From: Leptobrachium leishanense | Taxonomy: Eukaryota; Chordata; Amphibia; Anura; Megophryidae | Length of the DNA stretch: 64,000 nucleotides | Assembly (NCBI GenBank): GCA_009667805.1 | Contig: RXON01001488.1 | Coordinates: forward strand, 1-64,000 | Reading direction: 5' to 3' | Shown here: one piece after another, positions 36,062 to 48,418 of the stretch | How positions within the stretch are numbered: position 1 is the first letter of the stretch | Layout: every line of letters begins with the position of its first letter | The notes under the pieces: generated by a model | Database searches by the model: none | What the model was told of the DNA's origin: nothing | Seen by the model: the letters and a program-made list of their open reading frames with translations, nothing else | Made by a program: the position numbers and the translations under genes

Positions 36062-38012
36062 CTAGGAGGTCCCCATAACCTGCCCGTGAAGTGGCGGATT
36101 TGTAGGATGTATAGAAACATTTAAAAAGAAAAAAATGAAATTTTAAATGATGGTAAATGTTTTTCCTTTAATCTATTCATAAACAACTGCTGGGGGTGGC
36201 AGCCTGTATGAAAAGAGGAGACATTTTAGGACAAGCAGAACAAGTTTAGTGATTTTTTTGGCTAAATTGAGGTGAAACTTATGCAGGCTTTGGATGAAAG
36301 CAACAATAGGTGCTTTAAAATTGGGCCTTTAGTGTCGGCAACAGTGCCGTCATACCGTAACCCCTTTGTGGTATTGTGGAAGAATGCAGGGTTGGACCCT
36401 ACTGTCCAATATTAAAATGATATGAATCTGGTATAGGCGTCAGTGGCAGTGCACCCAAATATTGTGCCATTGGTGGCAGCAAGTACCTTCACACCGTAAG
36501 TAACCCCTCTGTGGTATTGTGGAAGAGTGCAGGGTTGGACCCTGAAGTCCAATATTAAAATGATATGAATCTGGTATAGGTGTCAGTGGCAGTGCACCCA
36601 AATATTGTGCTTTTGGTGGCATCCAGTGCCTTCACACCGTAAGTAATCCCTCTGTGGTATTGTGGAAGAGTGCAGGGTTGGACTCTGCGGTCCAATTTTG
36701 AAATGATATGAATCTGGTACAGGCGTCAGTGCACCCAAATATTGTGCCTTTGGTGGCAGCAAGTGCCTTCACACCGTAAGTAACCCCTCTGTGGTATTGT
36801 AGAAGAGTGCAGGGTTGGACTCTGCGGTCCAAGATTAAAATGATATGAATCTGGTACAGGCGTCAGTGCACCCAAATATTGTGCCTTTGGTGGCAGCAAG
36901 TGCCTTCACACCGTAAGCAACCCGTTTGTGGTATTGTGGAAGAGTGCAGTGGTGGAGGTTTTGGGAAAGCAGAAGAGATCCCCAATCTATTCAGTTACGT
37001 CAGCATCAGGGGATTGATAGCTGCTGATCCAGGACTGATTCATTTTTATAAATGTCAGCCGGTCTACAGAGTCGGTGGACAGACGCTCTCTTTTGTCTGT
37101 GACAAAACCTCCAGCGGCACTGAACGTCCTTTCAGAAACCACGCTGGATGAAGGGAAACCTAGTAGCTGCATAGCATATTGGCTAAGTTCTGGCCAGTGA
37201 TCCAATCTCAATACCCAGTAAGCCAGTGGATCATCTGCTGCAAAGGTATCCAGGTCTGCCCTTGCCCCTAGGTAGTCCTGCACCATACGGTGAAGACGCT
37301 GGCAATGGGTGCCTACATTTGACGTCCCTGGGCATCGTGGACTAAAAAAATTTAAAAAGGCATCAGTCAAGCGGCCCCAGCCTTCACTGCTCTTCCTCTG
37401 ATCATCCGCAGCCTCAGAAGCACGTGTGTCATCACTTGGTAACCTACCAGTCCCTGGAAAGGTGTTACACAAGTGTCACTTTAGAGCGTCCTCAAGTTTT
37501 TTCATCCTGTCCTCCCTCTGTGCGGGCAGGATGAGCTCTGCAACTTAAACCCTTGTATCGTGGATCAAGAAGGCTTGCCAACCAGTAATGATCCCTCTCC
37601 TTGATAGCACGAATCCTGGGGTCCTTTAGCAGGCTTTGCAGAATAAGGGAGTCCATGCAGCATAGGTTGGAGGTGGCATTAGCTTCCGAGTCTTCCTGGT
37701 CAATGAGGATGACCCCATCGTGCACTTCCTCCTCCCAGCCAAGTACTAGTCCTGGGTTTCTGGGCACACAAAACCCTCCTTTGAGGAATCCCCACCTTCA
37801 ATGCCCCACACCATTTATATATTCCTCCTCCTCCTCATCCTCCTCCTGTCTGATCTTAGGACCCGCAGGAATGCTGTCTGCGTAAAGACTGGGTCCTTCA
37901 GAGCTAGGGAAGGCCTCCTCTTCCTCCCGTTGCTCTGCCTCTAGTGCCACATCTATAATTCCCTGCAGAGTGAGCTCCAGCAGGAACACTAAAGGAATTG
38001 TGTCACTGAACT
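36062..38012 (-). pseudogene. hAT transposase C-terminal part and 3' UTR, minus strand
   Basis: Minus-strand reading gives VFLLELTLQGIIDVALEAEQ, an acidic run, LASLLDPRYKG, and the hAT dimerisation domain YWVLRLDHWPELSQYAMQLL with SERTFSAAGGFVTDKRERLS at about 37000-37250. Frameshifts separate the parts. The 3' UTR contains a 145-146 bp tandem repeat (about 36310-36960). The homology stops abruptly at 38012 (TCACTGA). The equivalent plus-strand segment lies at 41341-41664 plus 43929-44640. Confidence 0.8.
36310..36960. repeat. Tandem repeat, ~146 bp unit
   Basis: About 4.5 units containing TGGTATTGTGGAAGAGTGCA, AAAATGATATGAATCTGGTA and GTGCACCCAAATATTGTGCC. Single or double units occur in the other copies (44690-44860 and 47810-47960), so the array expanded in this copy. 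Confidence 0.9.
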
Positions 38013-39118
38013 ACGAACATTTCCGCGTGTTTGTCGCATGTTCGCCCACAATGGACCACAATTCACTTTTCCACTGTCCTGAAGCTTGTAATTGGCTACA
38101 GCCTTGCACCTGACCACAGGTCAGGTGCAAGACCGGTTCAAGACTATGCCAATCACGGCTCAGAGTCCTGATTGGGCAAATTTTGCCCAATCATGGGCTC
38201 ACAGAGCTAAATCCCGCAGCACACTATATAAGGCTTCACACAACGCTTCAGCACGTGTTTGAGAGGAGATTGTTGTTGTGTTAGTGTGTGTTCTCACTGC
38301 CAGTCTGCCACCAGCTACTGGGGGGGGGGTCTCATTTCTACAAAATATCTGGGAATTGTTCTAATCTTTGTGTTCTCACTGCCACCAAGTATTTTGGGGG
38401 GTCAGTAATTTCTACAAAAACCTGGGAATTGTTGTAATCTGTGTGTTCTCTCTCACAGCAACTATTTTGGGGGTCAGTAATTTCTACAAAATATCTGGGA
38501 ATTGTGGTAATCTGTGTGTTCTCACTCCCAGCAACTATTTTGGGGGTCAGTAAATTCTACAAAATATCTGGGAATTGTGGTAATCTGTGTGTTCTCACTC
38601 CCAGCAACTATTTTGGGGGTCAGTCATTTCTACAAAATATCTGGGAATTGAGGTAATCTGTGTGTTCTCACTCCCAGCAACTATTTTGGGGGTCATTAAA
38701 TTCTACAAAATATCTGGGAATTGTTCTAATCGTTGTGTTCTCACTGCCACCAGCAGTTTTGGGGGTTAGTCATTTATACAAAATATCTGGGAATTGAGGT
38801 AATCTGTGTGTTCTCACTCCCAGCAACTATTTTGGGGGTCATTAAATTCTACAAAATATCTGGGAATTGTTCTAATCTTTGTGTTCTCACTGCCACCCAT
38901 CAGGGGGTCTCACTGATTTATAGGAGGTTTCTGGGAATTGTAATCTGTGTCTTGTCGCTGGCTGCCAGCTATCAGGGTGTCTCACTGAGTTATACCAGAG
39001 TTCTGGAAATCTTTAATCTTTATACCAGAGTTGAATCAGTGTTCTGCAGCATATCTCCAATTTTTATAACAGAGTTGAATAAGAGTTCTGTATATATTTA
39101 ATCTATATATTACTCACC
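38013..39118 (+). repeat. hAT leader with 73-bp tandem repeats
   Basis: Upstream of the plus-strand transposase. Bases about 38330-38935 are some eight units of 72-73 bp with TCTACAAAATATCTGGGAAT, TGTGTGTTCTCACTCCCAGC and ACTATTTTGGGGGTC. Short open frames here are repeat translations. A TATATAAGG at 38224 could be the promoter. Confidence 0.75.
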
Positions 39119-41664
39119 ATGTCAGAAAGACCAAAAAGGACAGGCAGATGCTCCCAGGCACAGATAAGAGGGCAAGCAGCCTCTGTGTTGGGAGGCTGTG
39201 CCTCTGGTCGTCGTGGACGTGGTGCATGCTCTGCAGGGGCACACTTGTCCTTTCTAACTGGTGCTGGCCGTCTTAAGCAGCAGCAACATACAGAGGATTT
39301 AGTGGATTGGCTAACCAGGCCATTCTCATCCTCCGAGTCCTCTGCCAGCCAGGCTTCTAGTGCTTTACAGGCCACCTCAGCTGCCAAAGCATCTAATGCA
39401 GCCTCCATGTCTCCAGCTACTCCTGCCGTAGCCTCACTATCACACACGGAGGAGTCAGCTGAATTGCTTGACTACAATGACAGTGACATGCTGCTTGAGG
39501 ATGCGCAGCAAGTACAATGCTCTGATTCAATCTCTGAGGTTGAGGAAGGGAGTATAATCAACCTAGAGAATGGGGGTGTCAGTGATAACACACAAATAAC
39601 TGGCACTCATGTTGCCCCAGCAGCTGCAGCATACTGCCAAGTTGGCTCCAGTGACGAGGAGATAGGGGGTGATGACAATGATGATGAGGTCAATGACTCC
39701 ACCTGGGTGCCTGATCGAACAGAGGAGTCAAGTTATGAGGAGGAGGCACAACAAACATGAGGCACAACATACTCTATGACCAACCGTAGCACTAGCCAGT
39801 CCAAGGCATCAGATGTCAGAGCTGCTCAGGTGCAGAGCGCTGTTGTCTCAAAGCACACATCCAGGAACTCTGCTGTCTGGGAGTTCTTTAAGAAATGTGC
39901 AGCAGACCGCACCGTTGCTATTTGTAATCATATCAGATGAGGCTCAAGCATGGGAAAGACACCGAATGCTTGGGTACCACGTGCTTGAGGTGACATATGA
40001 CCACCTGCCACACATCCCGTTGGCACAAAACTTTACATAGGTCCTCCTCACCTGTCTCTACCCCACTATATGTCTTGCCATGTCATTGACTCCAACCTCC
40101 ACTGACAGGGATGATGCTACAGTAATGGACGTACCAGGTCCTTCCTCACAATGTGACAGCATCCCATCAGCTGAAGATTTACGCAGTCAAATTACGTTGC
40201 CCCAGCTGCTGCAGCGTAAGAAAAAATATAGTCCCAACCATCCCCAAGCACAGCGTCTAAATGCCAGCTTAGCAAAATTACTCGCATTGCAGCTGCTGCC
40301 TTTCCAGCTGGTGGACTCTGCTCCCTTCCATGAATTTGCTGAATGTGCTGTACCACAGTGGCAGGTTCCAAAACGCCATTACTTTTCACGCAAGGCTATT
40401 CCAGCACTATACCAGCATGTGGAAGACAATGTTATCGAGTCATTGGGAAAGGCAGTCAGCAGCAAGGTGCATGTGACTTTAGACATGTCATCCAGCAAGC
40501 ATGGACAGGGCCATTACATTTCCTTCACGGCACACTGGGTAACTCTGATTGCAGCTTGGAGGGATCCAAGACTGGGCTCTGTGCTGGAGCTTGTTCATCC
40601 ACCACGCCTCCAGAAAGTTTCTTGTATGAGGTCTGTCTGCTCCACCACCACCTCTCCCTCTTCCTCCTCCTTCTCCTCCTCCTTCTTTGTCTCTGGTGCA
40701 GTGGCAGTTAAACCGAGTTTAAGTGGCAGGGCTACGCAATGGCTCAAGCAAAAAGATGCCATACTGTGCTTGAGCTGGTTTGTTTAGGGGACAGGAGCCA
40801 CACTGGGCCAGAAATTCAGTCAGCTATGCAGGGGCAGATGCAGAGTTGGTTAACACCATGCCAGCTTCAGCTGGGAATGGTCGTCTGTGATAATGGCAGC
40901 AACCTTCTCTCCGCCCTACGCCTGGGTAAGTTGACGCATGTACCATGCCTAGCAATACGTCCTAAATCTGGTGGTACAGCGTTTCCTAACCAGGTACCCA
41001 GGGCTGGCAGAGCTTCTCAGCCAGGCCAGAAAAGTCTGCAGCCACTTCAGACGGTCATTCTCAGCAAGTGTTCGCCTGGCAGAAATTCAAAGAGAATTCC
41101 ACCTTCCCACAAACCGTCTGATCTGTGACATGCCCACCAGGTGAAACTCAACATTAGCAATGCTGCAGCGTCTGCACAAGCAGCAGAGGGCCATCAACGA
41201 GTACCTGTGTGACTATGACAGAAGGACAGTTTCAGGTCAACTTGGTTCCCCCCCGCAGTGGCTGATGATCAAGGATGCATGCACTGTACGGTCACCATTT
41301 GAGGAGGCAACGAGGATGGTGAGCAGGGACAGTGCATGCATCAGTGACACAATTCCTTTAGTGTTCCTGCTGGAGCACACTCTGCGGGGAATTATAGATG
41401 TGGCTCTAGAAGCAGAGCAGCGGGAGGAAGAGGAGGCCTTCCCTAGCTCTGAAGGCCCCAGTCTTTCCACAGACAGCATTCCAGCGGGTCCTCCTCAGAT
41501 CAGACAGGAGAAGGATGAGGAGGAGGAGGAGGAGGAGGAATATTTAAGTAGTGGGGGCATTGAAGGTGGGGATTCCTCAAGGGAGGGTTTTGTGTGCCCA
41601 GAAACTCAAGGACTAGTACGTGGCTGGGAGGAGGAAGTGCACGATGGGGTCATCCTCCTCATTG
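39119..41664 (+). pseudogene. BED-type hAT transposase, N-terminal and core part, plus strand
   Basis: Starts MSERPKRTGRCSQAQIRG with a 213-codon frame, low-complexity and acidic. Later frames give a BED-finger-like segment (NSAVWEFFKKCAADRTVAIC, about 39865-39930), LPQLLQRKKKYSPNHPQAQR, the first RNase H-fold strand VHVTLDMSSSKHGQGHYISF (about 40455-40525), LGMVVCDNGSNLLSALRLGK (second acidic region) and DTIPLVFLLEHTLRGIIDVA. Several frameshifts and stops make it inactive. Coding continues after the LTR-like insertion at 43929. Such ZBED-like hATs are the source of several host genes, but nothing here suggests domestication. Confidence 0.82.
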
Positions 41665-41668
41665 ACCA

Positions 41669-43928
41669 TGTCAGACCAGTTCAGATATGAAATTTCTATA
41701 TTTCGCAGGACTGTGTACATGACGGCCAAGAATTGCTTCAAACAGGCCATCTGTCTAATTGGGGTTAAAATGTAACAAGACGATGATTTCTAGACAATGA
41801 ACCTGGTAAATTTGTTCACATGGCACAAACAAAGTATATCAGATAATGATAAGAAAAGCAATATCCATTGTTCAGAGTCTGATTGTAAAAAAAACCCCAG
41901 ATGTTAGATCACATTGCTTTGAAGTAAAGGAACACAATGGACAGCTGAGCTTAACCTAGTGTGTATATTCAAGGGCAATATTTGGTCAGATGTAAGCTCT
42001 GAAGCCATATATAGACCTTGGACAATGACTGCATGAATTGTAGAAAAAAATAATGTTAAATTATTTTTCTTATTTTTCAAGTGATATAAAACGACGCGAT
42101 AGACAACATAATCTTTAGCATCATATTATACAAGATGCATAGATTAAATATTCAATTACCATCTATGTGGTAAGTTATAAGAGATAACCATGGGACTAAT
42201 CTTTGATAAAAGATAGAAACCATATCCCATTTGATTGATTATTACATAATGAGTGTCTCGTGTATTAACATTTATAAAACAGATTAAATCTGTTAACTAT
42301 GAATGAATTTTCAGGAATATGTCACGAATGAATGAAGGAATGCCTGTCTGCAGAATCATCTCATACACACATATCTGGATATAAATAAGGGGTGTATGAG
42401 ATGCATGCACGCCGCAGCGAAATATGCCGGCGATTCAACAATAGCAATAATATTGATATTGTTAAATAAACCCATGGAGTCCCGGGATATAGTATAAAAT
42501 GACCCCCAAACCATTAAAGATTGGCTACATACATAAATTAATTCCTGCAGAAGGTTGATGGTTGATCTGAGGGCGCCATCTGCTGGCCAGGTAATATAAC
42601 ACCTGGACAGACCCCTGGAGTTAATTAATATATATATCCTCCAATCAAATGAGGCCACATAGTTATGGGCTAGAGCTAAAACTGGGCGGGAAACCACTAT
42701 ATAGAGGGGGTACTCGAGAAAAGAAGAAAAAGGACCCTGAAAGAAAGGTTGGGGAGAGACCTGAGGGACGCTTGGAGGGGAGAAAGGGCAGATACCATTA
42801 GCCACTCCAATAAGACGCAAGCACACCCTAATCTTACACCATTCTATCTTCACTACCAGATGGTAAAGTATAACTGAATAACTTGATATATCTTCTAATT
42901 GCATAGTCCGTACTTTAGATGTCCATCACAAATTAAAGGAATATAAATGAATTATTTTGCTGTTGAAGCCTAAACAGTAGAATAGTATCAGCCTTTCCGC
43001 TCTACTGCAGACGAGCGCTAAAGGAGAAACTATTACGGCTGCCTAATTGCGCCATAATTTAGTGAAATTATTTATATTTCAAGAATACTGGATGTAGACA
43101 TCTAAAGATTAGTTGTGTGCCCATAGTGAGATACGCTGGAACTGAGAAATAGTTTTTATATATCAAGTGCCATCAGCTCCATTAGTAAAACGAACATAAC
43201 CCTTTTTGATATACACCTTGCAGCCCTTTCGATTGAATGCCTGTAAGTCAATAGGAAGTTTTGGGTTAACGTATATTGAATGAAGTGCTGTGATTGATCT
43301 GTGGAAGAGATAGTCTACCTATCGAGTGTGTTATGTATCTCCCTGAAGGAAGTTGCATTTAGTGAATAGGCCCCCATAATAATAAATTGTGCTGCAGGTG
43401 ATGCCCAGTAACTGAGTGTTCTTAGCCAGGTGCAGGATTGTTTTATAACGGGAATGGTTTAAGTGGGTAGAATAGAACTTTGTGTTTAATAATTGATTTG
43501 TGCACATGTATGGTGCGGTCTATAAACCTACACGGTTTGTCCATTACATTATTGCGTGTCGCAGTATTACTTCTAATCACGATCTATAATTACTTTTGAA
43601 ATTGTATTTTGCTAATCAGTGGATAACATAGGATTGTATGAAACTTGACGTGTGAATAAATTTTGATTTGAATTGTTTTACCGTTACGCAGTCTCATATC
43701 ATCTTTATTGATTTTAATGTGTATAAAAATATCTACATAGCATCAAAAGAACTTGGGATAACGCGCTATATATTTGTTAAGATGTATATTCATTGATTGG
43801 TTATTAATCCTTATCTTAAGGGTAAATTACCAAATTATACCATTGGTATTGGAGGCACTGTCAAAATATATATACATCTATATATCTAAAATAAGAACAT
43901 ACACGTCATAATTAATATATCCCTGACA
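41669..43928. mobile_element. LTR-like insertion (2260 bp) in the hAT transposase
   Basis: Starts TGTCAG, ends CTGACA, and is flanked by ACCA on both sides (41665-41668 and 43929-43932). The uninterrupted sequence (ATTGACCAGGAAGAC) exists on the minus strand near 37695, confirming both edges. A TATA-like CTATATAG at 42700 and AATAAA at 43655 fit an LTR promoter and poly(A) site. No gag or pol is present, so it may be a solo LTR of unusual length; a non-LTR explanation remains possible. The 182-codon antisense open frame has no recognisable domain. Confidence 0.68.
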
Positions 43929-44640
43929 ACCAGGAAGACTCGGAAGCTAATGCCACCTCCAACCTACGCTACATGGGCTCCCTTATCCTGCAAAGCCTGG
44001 TAAAGGACCCCAGAATTCGTGCTATCAAGGAGAGAGATTATTACTGGTTGGCAAGCCTTCTTGATCCACGATACAAGGGTAAAGTTGCAGAGCTCATCCT
44101 GCCCGCACAGAGGAAGGACAGGATAAAAAACTTGAGGACGCTCTAAAGCGACACTTGTGTAACACCTTTCCAGGCACTGGTAGGTTACCAAGTGATGACA
44201 CACGTGCTTCTGAGGCTGCGGATGATCAGAGGAATAGTGTGAAGGCCGGGGCCGCTTGACTGATGCCTTTTTAAATTTTTTTAGTCCACGACGCCCAGGG
44301 GCGTCAAATGTAGGCAACCATTGCCAGCGTCTTCACCATATGGTGCAGGACTACCTAGGGGCAAGGGCAGACCTGGATACCTGTCCAGCAGATAATCCAC
44401 TGTTTTACTGGGTATTGAGATTGGATCACTGGCCAGAATTTAGCCAATATGCTATGCAGCTACTAGGTTGCCCTTCATTTAGCGTGCTTTCTGAAAGGAC
44501 GTTCAGTGCCGCTGGAGGTTTTGTCACAGACAAAAGAGTGCGTCTGTCCACCGACTCTGTAGACCAGCTGACATTTATAAAAATGAATCAGTCCTGGATC
44601 AGCAGCTATCAATCCCCTGATGCTGACGTAACGGAATAGA
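43929..44640 (+). pseudogene. hAT transposase C-terminal part, plus strand
   Basis: Reads SLLDPRYKG-like sequence, then in one frame DAFLNFFSPRRPGASNVGNH, YWVLRLDHWPEFSQYAMQLL and SERTFSAAGGFVTDKRVRLS before FIKMNQSWI and a TAG. This is the hAT dimerisation domain (hATC). It completes the transposase begun at 39119, with frameshifts near 44110 and 44240. Confidence 0.85.
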
Positions 44641-45430
44641 TCGGGGATCTCTTCTGCATTCACAAAACCTCCACCACTGAACTCTTCCACAATACCACAA
44701 AAGGGTTACGGTGTGAAGGCACTTGCTGCCATGAAAGGCACAATATTTGGCTGCACTGACGTCTGTGCCAGATTTATATCATTTAAGTTTTTTGAACCCC
44801 AGGGTCCAACCCTGCACTCTTCCACAATACCACAGAAGGGTTACGGTGTGGCGGCACTAAAGTCCCAATTTTAAAGCACCTATTGTTACTTTCATCTAAA
44901 GCCTGCATAAGTTTCACCATAATTTAGCCAAAAAATCACTAAACTTGTTCTGCGTGTTCTAAAAGGTCTCCTCTTTTAATACAGACTGCCGCCCCAAGCA
45001 GTTGTTTATGAATAGATTAAAGGAAAACCGTTTACCGTCATTTGAAACTTAATTTTTTTGTTTTTAAATGTTTCTATACATCCTAGAAATCCGCCACTTC
45101 ACGGGCAGGTTATGGGGACCTCCTAGGCATGATATTTGAAGTAATTTTTTTGTTTTTATTTTTAACCCTTATTTCATGGAAAACTCACTGTCCCTTTAAA
45201 AATGTTTTTTTTTTTACTTTTTGTCCTGGCTTCCTGTCCCCCAGGGCACTACCCGGACCCCCATACACCTTTTATGGCAAATATCTTGCATATATGCTCT
45301 CTTGCAGGGCACTCTAAACACCAAACTTTTGAGTCCCATTGACTTGCATTGAGTTCGGTTCGAGTTCGAACTTTTGAAATTGTTCGAGTTCGAATGCGAA
45401 CCGAACATGGGAATGTTCGGCTCATCCCTA
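44641..45430 (+). mobile_element. 3' UTR and right terminus of the hAT copy
   Basis: Contains about one and a half 146-bp units, the ATCCGCCACTTCACGGGCAG block shared by all copies, GTTCG/CGAAC-rich subterminal sequence and the terminus GTTCGGCTCATCCCTA ending 45430. The next bases (TTTAGGAT) belong to another hAT copy on the minus strand, so this element inserted there. Confidence 0.8.
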
Positions 45431-46383
45431 TTTAGGATGTGTGCTAGGCATGATACATGCGTCAACTTACCCTGGCGTAGGGCAGAGAGAAGGTTGCTGC
45501 CATTATCACAGATGATCATTCCCAGCTCAAGCTGGCATGGTGTTAACCATCTCTGCACCTGCCCCTGCAGAGCTGACAGAATTTCTGGCCCGGTGTGGCT
45601 CCTGCCGCCTAAACAAACCAGCTCAAGCACAGTATGGCATCTTTTTGCTTGAGCCATTGCGTAGCCCCTGCCACGCGTCGGTTTCACTGCCACTTCACCA
45701 GAGACCGAGAAGGAGGAGGAGGAAGAGGTGGTGGAGCAGACAGACCTCATACAAGCAGCTTTCTGGAGGTGTGGTGGATGAACAAGTCCTGGATCCCTCA
45801 CAGCTGCAAGCAGAGTTACCCAGTGTGCCGTGAAGGAAATGTAACGGCCCTGTCCATGCTTGCTGGACCACGTGTCTAAAGTCATGTGGACCTTGCTGCT
45901 GACTGCCTTGCCCAATGACTCCATAACATTGTGTTCCACGTGCTGGTATAGTACTGGTATGGCCTTCCGTGAAAAGAAATGGTGTTTTGGAACCTGCCAC
46001 TGTGGTACAGCACATTCAGCAAATTCACAGAAGGAAGCAGAGTCCACCAGCTGGAAAGGCACCAGCTGGAAAGGCAGCAGCTGTAATGCGAGTAATTTTG
46101 CTAAGCTGGCATTTAGACGCTGTGCTTGGGGATGGTTGGGACTATATTTTTTCTTACGCTGCAGCAGCTGGGGCAACATAATCTGACTACATAAATCTTC
46201 AGCTGATGGGATGCTGTCACATTCTGAGGAAGGACCTGGCACACCCAGTACTGTAGCATCATCCCTGTCAGTGGAGGTTGTAGGCAATGACATGGCAGGA
46301 CATATAGTGGGGGTAGAGACAGATGAGGAGGAGTAGGACCTATGCAAAGTGTTGTGCCAACGGGATGCGTGGCAGGTGGTCAT
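45431..46383 (-). pseudogene. hAT transposase core, minus-strand copy
   Basis: Minus-strand frame: LPQLLQRKKKYSPNHPQAQR, VHMTLDTWSSKHGQGRYISF, LGMIICDNGSNLLSALRQGK and THVSCLAHIL, better preserved than the plus-strand copy (the first catalytic strand reads LDTWSSK rather than LDMSSSK). It runs into the hAT terminus at 45430. Its N-terminal continuation lies at 48990-49646, across the inserted hAT C. Confidence 0.85.
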
Positions 46384-47434
46384 TAGGGATGAGCTGTTCG
46401 GTTCGGATGGTTCAGAGTTCGAACAGAACTTTGGTTGTTTGAAAGTTCGCGAACTTCGAACTTTTTGGGTGTGTTCGGTTCGAGTTCGCAAAAAAAGAAA
46501 TTTTGAAAAAGTATAGAAAATGATTAAAAAAATAGTAAAAAATCTAGAAATAAAGAGAGACTCTTTACTGCAGAATATTATAAGCAACGTTTTTTAGATA
46601 TTAAATTAAAAACTAATATGTACGTGCAAAGATTCTCAACTCTGAATGACCTGTTTTTTTCAAACGTCATAACAGGTGTTTTTAGTCTGGTCTAATCAAT
46701 TTGATACATTGTAGACTATACTGAGGGGGTGGGGTGGTGTCTGCTTCTGATTGAGATTTGAGAAGTGTTAATTTCCCTCCTAAAACTTCTAATATGCTCT
46801 ATTTCACCGCCCTTTCGCTGCTGAGGCTTTTCACACCTCTGTGCTCAGCTCATTTTTACCGCTTTCGCTCATCATGTTTAAACGTGATTTTGAAGCCACA
46901 TTTTGTTAAATGACTTACATTTTAGATATCGTCCTTTCCGGCAGACTCCGCAGATTCATAATATATCATTTTTATATGTATACGTCCTTTGCGGGCTGTA
47001 TATTATGAAAAAAATGCAATAAAAATAGAATTTTTAATCATCTGCAGTATGTAAAGTGTTGTTTTTTTTCACATTTTAGCACATGAGCGTTTGCGGTTAT
47101 GTTTTCTATGGGGTGCGCTTGTACAAAAATTAGAAATGGGGACTTGTTACAATTTGTGGGGGGAATTACATGATTTATAGCAAACGCACCCCATAGAAAA
47201 AAATCATTAGTGCATCATCGTTCACATTATAATTGCAATGTGTACAATATTGCTGCATTAATAAAAATATCACACAAAAAAAATACATGTTTTTATTTAT
47301 TTTTTTTTTTTACTTTATACCTGGTCATGTTGGGTATCATTCGAAAGGCCATGCTCAGGCCTTTCGATTGACACCCTCCATGACCCCTTAGATGCCTGGA
47401 GATATCGGGGTTCAAATGAACCCCCTATCTCCAC

Positions 47435-47806
47435 CAGGGATTGGCCTGGGCAATATATATACGCATGATGTGAGCTGGCCTGGGCAATATATATATAAAC
47501 GCATGATGAAAATTTGCAAAGGATAAGGCACGCAAAGGGAAATTTTGATGTGTCTGAAATTGAAACTTACGTGACAACTTTTATTTATTTTTTTCGTTAA
47601 TTTAAGTTTGTTCAATACAGTTAATTTAAAATGGTTTAATACAGTTTATTTATATTATTTTACCTTTACTGTTGTTGCTTTTCAAACTTTATTCTTAACA
47701 TGAAACTGCTAAATTTCTTTTTACTTATGTCGTTTTTTTTTTGGGGGGGGTGCAAGTACTGTAGCTGGTCTTGCCTAGGGCGCAAAATAGTCTAGCACCG
47801 GCCCTG
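47435..47806. mobile_element. Fragment with hAT-type edges inside hAT C
   Basis: Left CAGGGATTGGCCTGGGCAAT, right GTCTAGCACCGGCCCTG. GCCTGGGCAATATATATA occurs twice, echoing the minisatellite core. The flanking 8-mers do not match and adjoining hAT C sequence is missing, so a deletion accompanied or followed insertion. Confidence 0.5.
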
Positions 47807-47990
47807 ACCGGTCCACCCCTGCACTCTTCCACAATACCACAGAGGGGTTACTGTATGATGGCACTTGGTGGCCTGACACCAAAGGCACAATATTTGGCTG
47901 CACTGCCACTGACGCCTGTATCAGATTCATATCCTCAGAGGGGTGAGACTGTGTGATGGCACTGTTGCCGACGCTAAAGGCCCAATTTTA

Positions 47991-48418
47991 GGCTAGGGTC
48001 AAACGAACGCATTTTTCGCAGCGAACGTCAAAAAGTGCGTCCGAACGCATTGAGGTGTTTTTTTACGGAAAGCGCTCAAACGGTCATACGATGCGCATTT
48101 TTGTGCGTGATTTTTTACGGATACAAGCCAGGAAACTTTGGGTGTCTGGACGTTGTGTTGGCCGGACAGGAGCAGCGTCTGACGTCTCCTAATCACGTAC
48201 GCACGCCACTATGCGGACGCAGCGCACTCTGTATGTCAGTACTAGCTGGTTCAGCGTTCTCGAAAAAATGCGTTAATTTTCCACTTGCATTGCGCGGCCG
48301 GACTTTCGTGCGGCCGTACTTCGTATATTGGCCGTCATTGCGTGTAATTTGCTGCTAGTGCGGCCGTGATTAAGTGCGCCTAAACACACGTTAAAAGTGC
48401 ACTAGTCTGACCCCAGCC
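47991..48418. mobile_element. PIF/Harbinger-type MITE, family GGCTAGGGTCAGAC (copy 4)
   Basis: Begins GGCTAGGGTCAAACGAACGC and ends AGTCTGACCCCAGCC, with TTA on both sides (47988-47990 and 48419-48421). Nested in hAT C. Confidence 0.88.

Noticed and set aside
34939..36120. Open frames up to 393 codons on the minus strand (also 310-1153 plus and 7615-8277 minus)
   Set aside because: They translate the minisatellite in several frames at once (HGYIAPA, MDILPQL, TWIYCPS). The unit lacks stops in all frames, so length is an artefact.
38330..38935. Possible CRISPR-like array (regular 73-bp repeats)
   Set aside because: The units are contiguous with no unique spacers and belong to a eukaryotic hAT transposon leader.
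42356..42904. 182-codon minus-strand open frame
   Set aside because: It lies inside the LTR-like insertion, has no recognisable domain and no support other than length.
39119..44640. Domesticated ZBED-type host gene
   Set aside because: The hATC and RNase H motifs are clear, but frameshifts, stops, an LTR-like insertion and several decayed copies nearby fit a dead transposon, not a conserved host gene.
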